Shown here piece by piece: positions 32,838 through 40,791 of a stretch of DNA of 64,000 bases; position 1 is the stretch's first letter; every line of letters begins with the position of its first letter. The notes under the pieces were generated by a model that saw only the letters and a program-made list of their open reading frames with translations, ran no database searches and was not told the origin of the DNA. A program made the position numbers and the translations under genes. The stretch spans positions 71,650 through 135,649 of the forward strand of contig SVJH01000002.1 in the NCBI GenBank assembly GCA_015069095.1. The letters run 5' to 3'. Source of the stretch: Oscillospiraceae bacterium. GTDB taxonomy: Bacteria > Bacillota > Clostridia > UMGS1810.

Positions 32838-35258
32838 TTATCTGTACGTTTTGTTGCCTTCAAAGTCGATTGTGTAAACTTTGAAATCAAAATCGCCAAG
32901 TTTAACTTTGTCTGCCGGTACATCACCGATAGCACCTGTTAAAATATAACTTCCTGTTTTTGCAACGTAATCGTTTGTTCCAACTGTAACAGCAGAGTAA
33001 ACTGTGTCAAGTACGATATCCCAAACGTATTTAACGTCGTCTAAAGTAATTTCTGCTTCAAAACCTGCTACTGCAATATTTTCAATACTGTCAAGTGCAG
33101 CAAAGAAACGGTTTGTAATAGTACCTAAACCTTTTCCGTCATCGTATATAGAAGCAGTTGCTTCTTCGATTTCTGTAGCTGGTTTTACTTTTTCATATGT
33201 AAATGTAGCACCGCTTGTAACATTTGAACCAAAAATATCTGTAACTTCACTTAGGTCGATTGCGTTTTCGCCGTAGTCAAGTGCATCTTCGCTGATTGAA
33301 ATGTTAAGTCCGCCCATTGGGATAGTGATATCATCCATAGAAATGTAGTTACCATTAACTTTAATTTTACTTGTTGTGCCTTCTTTAATAAGGTCTGCTC
33401 TCATAACTTCGTTAGAGAATGTAACATCAAGTCCGTTGTTTGTAGCAGAAAGTGCAGGAAGGTTACTTGAAAATACAGAGTATGCCATAGTATCGTCAAC
33501 TTTTGTTTCGCCTGTACCAACTATTACCTGGTTACTACTATTTTTTTCTTCTCCGCCCTGATGTTCGCTCTGTAAGTTAACAGCAGAAATTAAACCTTGT
33601 TTAGCATATGTCATAAAAGTACTATGAAGAAGTCCTTCGTGTTTTTCTCCGTTAAAATAAACAGTAACAGGGGCTCTGTCTTTTGAATAGTCAACATCAA
33701 TAACTGCAACAGCATCAACCCAGCCGTCGTAGTAGTCTGTAATGTTTAAACGAGTAGAACCGTGGTTTGAAACACCTGAAGATGAGTTTCCAGCGTATCC
33801 GTAAAGCTGTCCGTTTTGCTGACCAATAAACATTGGCGCACCTACAGATGTAATTGTATATGAATTAGCAGGGATACCTGAAATACGAAGTCTTGAAAGC
33901 ACTCCGCCCGGATACATTTTAATTTTGTAAACAAGTTTCTGGTTTTCTGCTGCACTATTTACACCAACAAATTTTTCAAATACTCTGTATGCACCTGTGT
34001 TGTATTCAACACTGCCTTTTGGGAAAATACCCATTGTGTTATCTTCGTTATGCCAGATTCCTGCTCCTGTGTTAGTATACCAGTTTGTTAAAAGTGTAGT
34101 TAAACCTTGGTTTCTTGAAATTTCTGAAGATGCATCAAATGAAGCATTTGGCATATGAATTGTTTTAACATCATCTATGTTGTTAATAACAATATCTCTT
34201 TTTTGAATATCTTTAATTTGCTGACCGAAAATATCTTTAACATTTCTTAAACTGATTGTTGTAGAACCAGGTTTGTTAAAGTATTTTTCGTTAATTGTAA
34301 ATGCAAGACCGCCTTTTTCAAATGTGATGTCAGATAGTGGAATAGCCACGCTATCTACTAAAATTGTAGAAAGTGTATTATCTGATGAATTTGTTAAATC
34401 TCCCATCATAACTTCGTTTGAAAATTCAAAACGGTTATTTGTTCTTGTATATGTAAGTGCAGGAAGATTTGCTTTATTAACTGTGTAAACACCTGTGTTG
34501 TCCATTTCGCAAAATGTGTTATAGTCATCGCTTGTTGTGTCGCCACCAGTCTGAATTATAAGACCTTTTAGTTCTCCTGCTGTTGCAATGTCATATAAAT
34601 GAGTATGTACAGTGTTTGTTTTTTTCATACCGTTGTAGTAAACAGTAATAGGGTAATTGTTGTTTTTTACAGTAGCAGTCATTGGTATAACGGCGGTAAC
34701 GTCTATCCAGCCATCGCCGTAGTAGTCCGGAACATCAAATAGATCAGTACCGACACCACGATCGCCGGGTTTTGCTATTGATGCTTTAAGAGTTCCGTTT
34801 GTTTTTCCTGTTTCAAAAATTGTAACAGTTTCGCCGTTTGATTTTGCACCAAGTCTGTATCTTTGTCTTATTGTTGTCGCATCTCCAGGTTTTACCTGAA
34901 TTTTTGTAACCAAGTACAATTCGTTGTCTGCAGTAACTTGAGGAACTGTTCCGCCAGCAAAACCTGTCTGAATAGACTGGTAGTTGTATTTTACGGTGTT
35001 TTTGTAGAAAAGTTTTGCAGTTTGAGCATCGGCGTTATATGTAATGTTGTTTGCTCCGCCGTGCCAGTACGCATTTGCGTATGATGCCCCGCCTGCACTG
35101 CTTAAATCGCTTGCTGATGAAAATGTTACCATTGGCTGATACCATGTTTTAACTGCTTCATTGGTTGTTTCTGTTGTAGTATCTTCAGCAAATGTTGTGA
35201 AAGCAAAAGAAGAAATTACAAGTGTCAAAACTAAAAGTGATGCTAATAATTTTCTCAT
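32838..35258 (-). CDS. Large secreted protein with duplicated beta-rich modules (cassette 1)
   Basis: An 806-residue exported protein. A signal peptide (RKLLASLLVLTLVISSFAFTTFAED) is followed by two homologous halves of about 320 residues. Matching landmarks are DYYGDGWIDVTAVI/DYYDGWVDAVAVID, YPITVYYNG/APVTVYFNG, FEFSNEVMMGDL/VTFSNEVMRADL, DITFEKGGLAFTI/DITIPMGGLNISI and DIFGQQ/DIFGSN. The C-terminal 100 residues (from SIYDDGKGLGTITNRFF to the end) match the C-terminus of the 347-residue protein at 35704. No catalytic residues, LPXTG or S-layer motifs are seen. The halves look like lectin-like or concanavalin-type beta sandwiches followed by Ig-like segments, which is a guess. The gene is headed by two copies of a 36-bp palindromic element. 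Confidence 0.88.
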   Translation of the reverse strand: MRKLLASLLVLTLVISSFAFTTFAEDTTTETTNEAVKTWYQPMVTFSSASDLSSAGGASYANAYWHGGANNITYNADAQTAKLFYKNTVKYNYQSIQTGFAGGTVPQVTADNELYLVTKIQVKPGDATTIRQRYRLGAKSNGETVTIFETGKTNGTLKASIAKPGDRGVGTDLFDVPDYYGDGWIDVTAVIPMTATVKNNNYPITVYYNGMKKTNTVHTHLYDIATAGELKGLIIQTGGDTTSDDYNTFCEMDNTGVYTVNKANLPALTYTRTNNRFEFSNEVMMGDLTNSSDNTLSTILVDSVAIPLSDITFEKGGLAFTINEKYFNKPGSTTISLRNVKDIFGQQIKDIQKRDIVINNIDDVKTIHMPNASFDASSEISRNQGLTTLLTNWYTNTGAGIWHNEDNTMGIFPKGSVEYNTGAYRVFEKFVGVNSAAENQKLVYKIKMYPGGVLSRLRISGIPANSYTITSVGAPMFIGQQNGQLYGYAGNSSSGVSNHGSTRLNITDYYDGWVDAVAVIDVDYSKDRAPVTVYFNGEKHEGLLHSTFMTYAKQGLISAVNLQSEHQGGEEKNSSNQVIVGTGETKVDDTMAYSVFSSNLPALSATNNGLDVTFSNEVMRADLIKEGTTSKIKVNGNYISMDDITIPMGGLNISISEDALDYGENAIDLSEVTDIFGSNVTSGATFTYEKVKPATEIEEATASIYDDGKGLGTITNRFFAALDSIENIAVAGFEAEITLDDVKYVWDIVLDTVYSAVTVGTNDYVAKTGSYILTGAIGDVPADKVKLGDFDFKVYTIDFEGNKTYR

Positions 35259-35284
35259 TTTAAATCATCCTTTCTTTTGAGTGT

Positions 35285-35356
35285 TTTTGTTGTATTAACA
35301 TACAACAAAAGGAGTACTCCTTTTGTTGTATTAACATACAACAAAAGGAGTACTCC
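35285..35356. repeat. Two tandem copies of a 36-bp palindromic element upstream of the 806-residue gene
   Basis: Exact 36-bp units at 35285-35320 and 35321-35356. Each contains TTTTGTTGTAT/ATACAACAAAA, and the units are joined by AAAAGGAGTACTCCTTTT, a perfect 18-bp palindrome. An identical third copy precedes the 347-residue gene. They lie 27 bases before the start codon, between the terminator of the preceding cassette and the ribosome-binding site, so they probably carry promoter/operator or leader functions. Confidence 0.92.
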
Positions 35357-35370
35357 TTTTTATTTTTTAA

Positions 35371-35403
35371 AAGGCACCTTAAGTTTTTTACCTAAGATGT
35401 CTT
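35371..35403. terminator. Terminator after peptide cassette 2
   Basis: AAGGCACCTTAAG/CTAAGATGTCTT stem with two mismatches and A/T flanks. It is related in sequence to 27400 and 36829. Confidence 0.75.
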
Positions 35404-35421
35404 AAAAAGTGTGAATTGTAA

Positions 35422-35513
35422 TGCCCGCCTTGTGTAAAGGGAGCTGTTTTTATTGTAAGTTTTTTGTGTTACTTTTTTTCAAAAAAGTAACGATTTTATA
35501 TCTTTTTAAAAAG
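35422..35513. repeat. CCTTGTGTAAAGG-type repeat followed by a multi-hairpin repeat
   Basis: GCCCGCCTTGTGTAAAGGGAGC (about 35423-35444), then TTGTAAGTTTTTTGT and hairpin GTTACTTTTTT/AAAAAAGTAAC (35468-35491), then CGATTTTATATCTTTTTAAAAAG. Confidence 0.75.
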
Positions 35514-35520
35514 AAAATAT

Positions 35521-35679
35521 TTACTTACCTACTTTGTCGTTCCAGCTTACGTTTGCATCTGAAACAGTAAATGCTTTTGATGTAAGTGCTGTTAAAGGAT
35601 TGTTAGTAGTACCTGAAGTTGTGATAACATCTTCAGAAATGAATTTTTTAATTTCTGCGTTTGGTTTTATATATCTCAT
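35521..35679 (-). CDS. 52-residue peptide of an MRYIKPNAEI-type family (cassette 2)
   Basis: The paralogue of the peptide at 32663: it starts MRYIKPNAEIKKFISED, then VITTSGTT, and ends VSWNDKVGK. AAAAGGAG precedes the ATG. It begins 24 bases after the 347-residue secreted protein. Conservation is strongest at both ends, with the middle (NNPLTALTSKAF) drifting by conservative changes and one deletion. The retained frame and paired position argue that the peptide is functional. No modifying enzyme, transporter or protease gene that would mark a known peptide natural-product cluster lies nearby. Confidence 0.85.
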   Translation of the reverse strand: MRYIKPNAEIKKFISEDVITTSGTTNNPLTALTSKAFTVSDANVSWNDKVGK

Positions 35680-35703
35680 TTCTTAATATCTCCTTTTACT
35701 ATT

Positions 35704-36747
35704 TTATGCTAAAGGAATTTTAACACCTTCATAGGTTATAACATATGGTGTAACAACAAAATTGCTACCAAAATCACTTGGAACATCGCCGATAGCACCT
35801 GTTAGAATGTAACCTGCACTTGCAACATATTTTGAACCGTTAACAGTAACTGTATTGTAAACACTGTCAAGTGCGATATCCCATGCGTATGTTTCGCCGT
35901 CAACAACCGCTTCAACTTCAAAGCCCGCTTTTGCAAAATCCAAAGACTCAAGTGTTGTAAAGAATCTGTTTGTAACAGTAGATGTGTCTTTTCCGTCATC
36001 GTAAGAAACTTCGCTTAATTCATTGTTAACTTCGATTTTTTCAACAACAGAGTATGTACCGTCTTCGTTTTCTACACATTCATAGCCGTTTGCAATGTAT
36101 TTTTCATCTACCGCAACAGAAAATGTTCCGCCTTTTATTGCAGAGCCGTCTGCAGTAGAAAGACCTATTACATCATCAAATACAGTTTCTTCTGTTGTAG
36201 TTGTAATAAAAGTACCACCGTTTATAGTAAGTGGTGCATTTTTAACAGTAAATAATTTTGTTCCGCTGTTTTTCTGGTAAGTACCGCCGTTAATTACAAC
36301 GCTACATCCTTCAACGTCGCAATATGCAACGTTACCGCTGTTAGTAGTAATTTCTAAGTTTTCGCCAAGTACAAGTTTTCCACCTGCTGTATTTACATTA
36401 AATACATTACCCGTGCCTGTAATTTCAATTTTACCGTTGTAAATTTTGAAATCACTTTTTACATAGAATAATGGGTTTTTTGCACTTGTGCATTTAAGCG
36501 TATATCCGCCAAGGTCAATTTCAATGTTTTTGCCTGAGCCGGGGCTGTACGAACCGCTACCTGTTGAATAATCTGCTTTAAGTTCAATTTTCCAAAGTGA
36601 ACCATCATTTGGTGAATTGGTAAGTGCTGTTGACAAATTGTTTCCGTATGACTGCCCGTTAACATAAATGTCTGCAGCATAAGAAATAGTAGCAAATGCA
36701 CAAATTAAAACCAATACTAAAACGAAAGATGCTAAAAACTTTTTCAT
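35704..36747 (-). CDS. Secreted beta-helix-like protein sharing the cassette C-terminal module (cassette 2)
   Basis: A 347-residue exported protein. A signal peptide (KKFLASFVLVLVLICAFATISYAAD) precedes a right-handed beta-helix-like region of short repeating strands. Examples are IEIDLGGYTLKCTS, FKIYNGKIEITGTG, GGKLVLGENLEITTN, CSVVINGGTYQKN, APLTINGGTF and GGTFSVAV, a pattern common in surface adhesins. The C-terminal 100 residues (from SYDDGKDTSTVTNRFF through GYILTGAIGDVP to the end) are homologous to those of the 806-residue neighbour. The leader carries one copy of the 36-bp element. No anchoring motif is seen, so the shared C-terminal module may be the attachment or recognition part. 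Confidence 0.88.
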   Translation of the reverse strand: MKKFLASFVLVLVLICAFATISYAADIYVNGQSYGNNLSTALTNSPNDGSLWKIELKADYSTGSGSYSPGSGKNIEIDLGGYTLKCTSAKNPLFYVKSDFKIYNGKIEITGTGNVFNVNTAGGKLVLGENLEITTNSGNVAYCDVEGCSVVINGGTYQKNSGTKLFTVKNAPLTINGGTFITTTTEETVFDDVIGLSTADGSAIKGGTFSVAVDEKYIANGYECVENEDGTYSVVEKIEVNNELSEVSYDDGKDTSTVTNRFFTTLESLDFAKAGFEVEAVVDGETYAWDIALDSVYNTVTVNGSKYVASAGYILTGAIGDVPSDFGSNFVVTPYVITYEGVKIPLA

Positions 36748-36773
36748 TTTAAATCATCCTTTCTTTTGAGTGC

Positions 36774-36809
36774 TTTTGTTGTATTAACATACAACAAAAG
36801 GAGTACTCC
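36774..36809. repeat. Third copy of the 36-bp palindromic element, upstream of the 347-residue gene
   Basis: Identical over 36 bp to 35285-35320. The flanking leader (CATTTTAAATCATCC and TTTCTTTTGAGTG on the plus strand) is also identical, so about 60 bp of control DNA is duplicated between the cassettes. Confidence 0.92.
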
Positions 36810-36828
36810 TTTTAAAATTTTTAATTAA

Positions 36829-36860
36829 AAGGCATCTTAAGTTTTTACCTAAGATGCCTT
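36829..36860. terminator. Terminator following rpoC
   Basis: AAGGCATCTTAAG/CCTAAGATGCCTT stem with A/T flanks. It lies just upstream of the 36-bp element, so it insulates cassette 2 from rpoBC. Confidence 0.8.
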
Positions 36861-36883
36861 AAAAATTGTGATTTGTAATGTAC

Positions 36884-37027
36884 GTTGTAGGGAAGGGATT
36901 TATCCCTTCCGTAAAGCCCTCCTTGCCTAAAGGAGGGGGGACCATCGAAGATGGTGGGAGGATTTTATTTATATTACAATCCCTCAGTCACTGCGTGACA
37001 GCTCCCTTTACACAAGGGAGCCTTTTT
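36884..37027. repeat. Composite of GTAGGG- and CCTTGCCTAAAGG-type repeats
   Basis: GGGAAGGGATTTATCCCTTCC hairpin (about 36889-36909), then CCTCCTTGCCTAAAGGAGG, ACCATC-GAAG-ATGGT and GGGAGGATT, followed by the opposed copy AATCCCTCAGTCACTGCGTGAC and CTCCCTTTACACAAGGGAG (to about 37021). Together they fill the space between the rpoC stop and its terminator; no gene is present. Confidence 0.8.
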
Positions 37028-37069
37028 GTAAATTGAAACAATCAAAACCGTCCGTTTATTATAAAAACA

Positions 37070-40000
37070 TTACATATCAAGGTAATCGCTTTGAACGATA
37101 GGAGTAACAACTTCGATATCGTTGTAAGTTTTCATACCTGTACCTGCAGGAATAAGTTTACCGATAATAACGTTTTCTTTAAGACCGATAAGTGGGTCTT
37201 TTTTACCTTTGATAGCAGCTTCTGTAAGAACTCTTGTTGTTTCCTGGAAGGAAGCAGCAGAAAGGAACGAATCTGTAGCAAGGGCAGTTTTTGTGATACC
37301 AAGAAGTACTTGTTTTGCAACCGGTGGATTTTTACCGGCCTTAAGTGCCTCTTTAGTTTTTTCTTTAAGTTCGCTCTTGTCAATCATAGAGCCAACGATT
37401 AAATCTGTATCTCCGGCATCTTCAACTCTTACTTTATGCATCATCTGACGTACAATAACTTCGATGTGCTTGTCGTTGATATCGATACCTTGTAGTCTGT
37501 AAACTCTTTGTACTTCCTGAATTAAGTACTGCTGAACGGCATCTGCACCTTTAGATTCAATTTTTAATAAATCGTGCGGATTGATAGAACCTTCTGTAAG
37601 TTCAGCACCTGCAACAAGTTTTTCTCCATCTGCGATTTTAATTCTTGAACCGTAAGGGATAAGATAAGTAACAGCATGACCTGTTTCTTCGTTAGTAACA
37701 GTGATTTCACGTTTGTTTTTGTTTTCACTGATTTTTGCAATACCGTCTTGTTCAGAAAGAATTGCAAGACCTTTTGGTTTTCTTGCTTCGAATAGTTCTT
37801 CAACCCTTGGAAGACCTTGTGTGATGTCATCACCGGCAATACCACCAGAGTGGAATGTTCTCATTGTAAGCTGTGTACCAGGTTCACCGATAGACTGAGC
37901 AGCAATAATACCAACTGCTTCACCAACGTCAACGCTTCTGCCTGATGAAAGGTTAGAACCGTAACATTTAGAACATACGCCGATTTTTGATTCACAAGTA
38001 AGGATAGTTCTGATTTTAACTTCTTCAATACCTGCTTTAACAATGTTTTCAGCGTCTTTTTCTGTCATAAGTTGGTTTTTCATAACAAGTACGTTGCCGT
38101 TTTCATCTATGATATCCTGAGCACTTGTTCTTCCAACAAGTCTGTCCTGAAGACTTTCAATAATTTCATTTCCGTCTTTGATATCTCTTACAACAAGGTA
38201 CTCTTCTGTACCGCAGTCGTGTTCTCTAACGATAACATCCTGTGATACGTCAACAAGTCTTCTTGTAAGGTAACCAGAGTCGGCTGTACGAAGAGCTGTA
38301 TCTGTAAGACCTTTTCTGGCACCGTGAGTAGAAATGAAGTATTCCTGAACGTTAAGACCTTCACGGAAGTTCGCTTTAATAGGTACTTCGATTGTTCTAC
38401 CCTGTGTATCCGCCATAAGACCACGCATACCAGCAAGCTGTCTTATCTGGTCGATACTACCACGGGCACCGGAAGTTGCCATCATGTAGATTGGGTTGTA
38501 TTTGTCAAGGTTTTCAACAAGTGCGTCTGTAACTTTATCAACAGTTTCGCTCCATGTCTGAACAACCATGTTATGTCTTTCTTCGTCTGAAATAAGACCA
38601 CGTTTGAATTCTTTTGTAATAGCGCTGATTTCTTTTTCAGCATTTTCAAGGTATTCTTTTTTAGCCTTTGGAATTTCCATATCGGAAACGCTGATTGTGA
38701 TTGCGCCTTTTGTTGAATATTTAAATCCAAGAGATTTAATGCTGTCAAGAACTGCAGCAGTATCAGTAATACCATGTGTTCTTATACATTTGTCAACAAT
38801 TTTTCCAAGACCTTTTTTACCTGCAACAAAAGAAATTTCAAGTTCAAAGTTAGATTTATCGGTAGGGTCAAGAGGATTTCTCTTAACAAAACCTAAATCC
38901 TGCGGAATGTTCTGGTTGAAAATAAGTCTGCCGACTGTAGCGTCAACAAGTTTTTCGTAAGTTTCTCCGTTAATTTCTTTTTTGATTATAACTTTAATTG
39001 GTGCGTGAAGCTGTACTGCGCCTTCGCCATAAGCCATAAGTGCTTCATCAACGCTGATGAATGTTTTACCTTCACCAATTTCACCGCCAAAGCATCCTTC
39101 TTCTGTAAATGTTGCTTTTCTTTTGCCTTCAGCTTCTAAGCGTGCATTGATTTTAGAAAGTGCTTCGCCTTCTTCACCGTCTGTGATGTATGTTACAACC
39201 TGACCTTCTTTATAGCCGGAATCGCCACCATCTAAAATTTTAACTTCTTTAGGTTTAACCATTGTTAAGTAGTAACTACCAAGAACCATATCCTGTGTAG
39301 GAACTGTAACCGGTTTACCATCCTGAGGTTTTAAAAGGTTATTTGCTGATAGCATTAAGAATCTTGCTTCTGCCTGTGCTTCAGGAGATAGAGGAACGTG
39401 AACAGCCATCTGGTCTCCGTCGAAGTCGGCGTTGAACGCACTACATACAAGCGGATGTAGTTTAAGCGCTCTACCTTCAACTAAGATTGGTTCAAATGCC
39501 TGAATACCAAGTCTGTGAAGTGTAGGGGCACGGTTAAGTAGAACAGGATGTTCTTTGATAACATCTTCAAGCATATCCCAAACTTCAGGACGTACTCTTT
39601 CTACCATTCTTTTTGCACTTTTAATGTTGTGGCAAAGACCGTCAGAAACGAGTTTTTTCATAACGAATGGTTTGAAAAGTTCAAGTGCCATTTCTTTTGG
39701 AAGACCACACTGATAAATTTTAAGTTCAGGACCAACAACGATAACTGAACGTCCAGAGTAGTCAACACGTTTACCAAGAAGGTTCTGTCTAAAGCGTCCC
39801 TGTTTACCTTTAAGTAAATCAGAAAGTGATTTAAGCGGTCTGTTTCCAGGACCTGTAACAGGTCTGCCACGTCTGCCGTTGTCGATAAGAGCATCAACGG
39901 CTTCCTGAAGCATTCTTTTTTCGTTTCTTACGATAATATCAGGTGCTTCAAGTTCAAGTAATCTTTTTAAACGGTTATTTCTGTTGATAACACGTCTGTA

Positions 40001-40774
40001 TAAGTCATTTAAGTCGCTTGTTGCAAATCTTCCGCCGTCAAGTTGTACCATAGGACGAAGATCAGGCGGGATAACAGGAACAACGTCCATAATCATCCAT
40101 TCAGGTTTGTTTCCTGAAATTCTGAAAGATTCAACAACTTCAAGTCTTTTTGCAATTCTAACTTTTTTCTGACCCTGTGCTTCTTCAAGTTCTGCTTTAA
40201 GTTCAACTGATAATTTTTCAAGGTCAATCTGCATTAAAAGTTCTTTAATTGATTCGGCACCCATACCTGCTTTAAATGCATCTTTACCGTATTTTTCAAC
40301 AGTATCTCTGTATTCTTTTTCGCTGAGTACCTGTTTTGCTTCAAGGCTTGTTTTCTGACCTGGGTCAATAACAACGTAAGAAGCAAAATATAATATTTTT
40401 TCAAGAGAGCGAGGGCTCATATCGAGCAAGAGCCCCATTCTTGAAGGAATTCCTTTAAAATACCAAATGTGAGATACAGGAGCTGCAAGGTCAATATGAC
40501 CCATTCTTTCACGTCTGACTTTTGAGCGTGTTACTTCAACACCGCAACGGTCGCAGACAATACCCTTGTATCTGATTCTTTTATATTTACCGCAATAACA
40601 TTCCCAGTCTTTTTGAGGTCCGAAAATTCTTTCACAAAATAGACCGTCTCTTTCCGGTTTTAATGTTCTGTAATTTATGGTTTCAGGCTTTTTAACTTCG
40701 CCTCTTGACCATTCCCTGATTTTTTCAGGAGATGCCAAACCAATTTGTATAGCGTCAAATTCTTGGTTTTCCAA
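37070..40774 (-). CDS. rpoC: RNA polymerase beta' subunit
   Basis: Largest subunit of RNA polymerase, 1234 residues, normal for Firmicutes. The N-terminal zinc ribbon has Cys59, Cys61, Cys74 and Cys77. The active-site Mg motif NADFDGDQ lies at 448-455. The second zinc site, bridge helix and trigger loop are recognisable in [32 protein letters not shown] and TMRTFHSGG. It lies 17 bases after rpoB. Downstream, where rpsL-rpsG would be expected, there are only repeats, a terminator and the secreted-protein cassettes. Confidence 0.98.
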   Translation of the reverse strand: MENQEFDAIQIGLASPEKIREWSRGEVKKPETINYRTLKPERDGLFCERIFGPQKDWECYCGKYKRIRYKGIVCDRCGVEVTRSKVRRERMGHIDLAAPVSHIWYFKGIPSRMGLLLDMSPRSLEKILYFASYVVIDPGQKTSLEAKQVLSEKEYRDTVEKYGKDAFKAGMGAESIKELLMQIDLEKLSVELKAELEEAQGQKKVRIAKRLEVVESFRISGNKPEWMIMDVVPVIPPDLRPMVQLDGGRFATSDLNDLYRRVINRNNRLKRLLELEAPDIIVRNEKRMLQEAVDALIDNGRRGRPVTGPGNRPLKSLSDLLKGKQGRFRQNLLGKRVDYSGRSVIVVGPELKIYQCGLPKEMALELFKPFVMKKLVSDGLCHNIKSAKRMVERVRPEVWDMLEDVIKEHPVLLNRAPTLHRLGIQAFEPILVEGRALKLHPLVCSAFNADFDGDQMAVHVPLSPEAQAEARFLMLSANNLLKPQDGKPVTVPTQDMVLGSYYLTMVKPKEVKILDGGDSGYKEGQVVTYITDGEEGEALSKINARLEAEGKRKATFTEEGCFGGEIGEGKTFISVDEALMAYGEGAVQLHAPIKVIIKKEINGETYEKLVDATVGRLIFNQNIPQDLGFVKRNPLDPTDKSNFELEISFVAGKKGLGKIVDKCIRTHGITDTAAVLDSIKSLGFKYSTKGAITISVSDMEIPKAKKEYLENAEKEISAITKEFKRGLISDEERHNMVVQTWSETVDKVTDALVENLDKYNPIYMMATSGARGSIDQIRQLAGMRGLMADTQGRTIEVPIKANFREGLNVQEYFISTHGARKGLTDTALRTADSGYLTRRLVDVSQDVIVREHDCGTEEYLVVRDIKDGNEIIESLQDRLVGRTSAQDIIDENGNVLVMKNQLMTEKDAENIVKAGIEEVKIRTILTCESKIGVCSKCYGSNLSSGRSVDVGEAVGIIAAQSIGEPGTQLTMRTFHSGGIAGDDITQGLPRVEELFEARKPKGLAILSEQDGIAKISENKNKREITVTNEETGHAVTYLIPYGSRIKIADGEKLVAGAELTEGSINPHDLLKIESKGADAVQQYLIQEVQRVYRLQGIDINDKHIEVIVRQMMHKVRVEDAGDTDLIVGSMIDKSELKEKTKEALKAGKNPPVAKQVLLGITKTALATDSFLSAASFQETTRVLTEAAIKGKKDPLIGLKENVIIGKLIPAGTGMKTYNDIEVVTPIVQSDYLDM

Positions 40775-40791
40775 ATCAGTCAGCTCCTTCC

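Noticed and set aside
36884-37027. Possible CRISPR array or phage attachment site
   Set aside because: The repeats are inverted, of variable length and without equal spacers. No cas gene, integrase or tRNA end is nearby.
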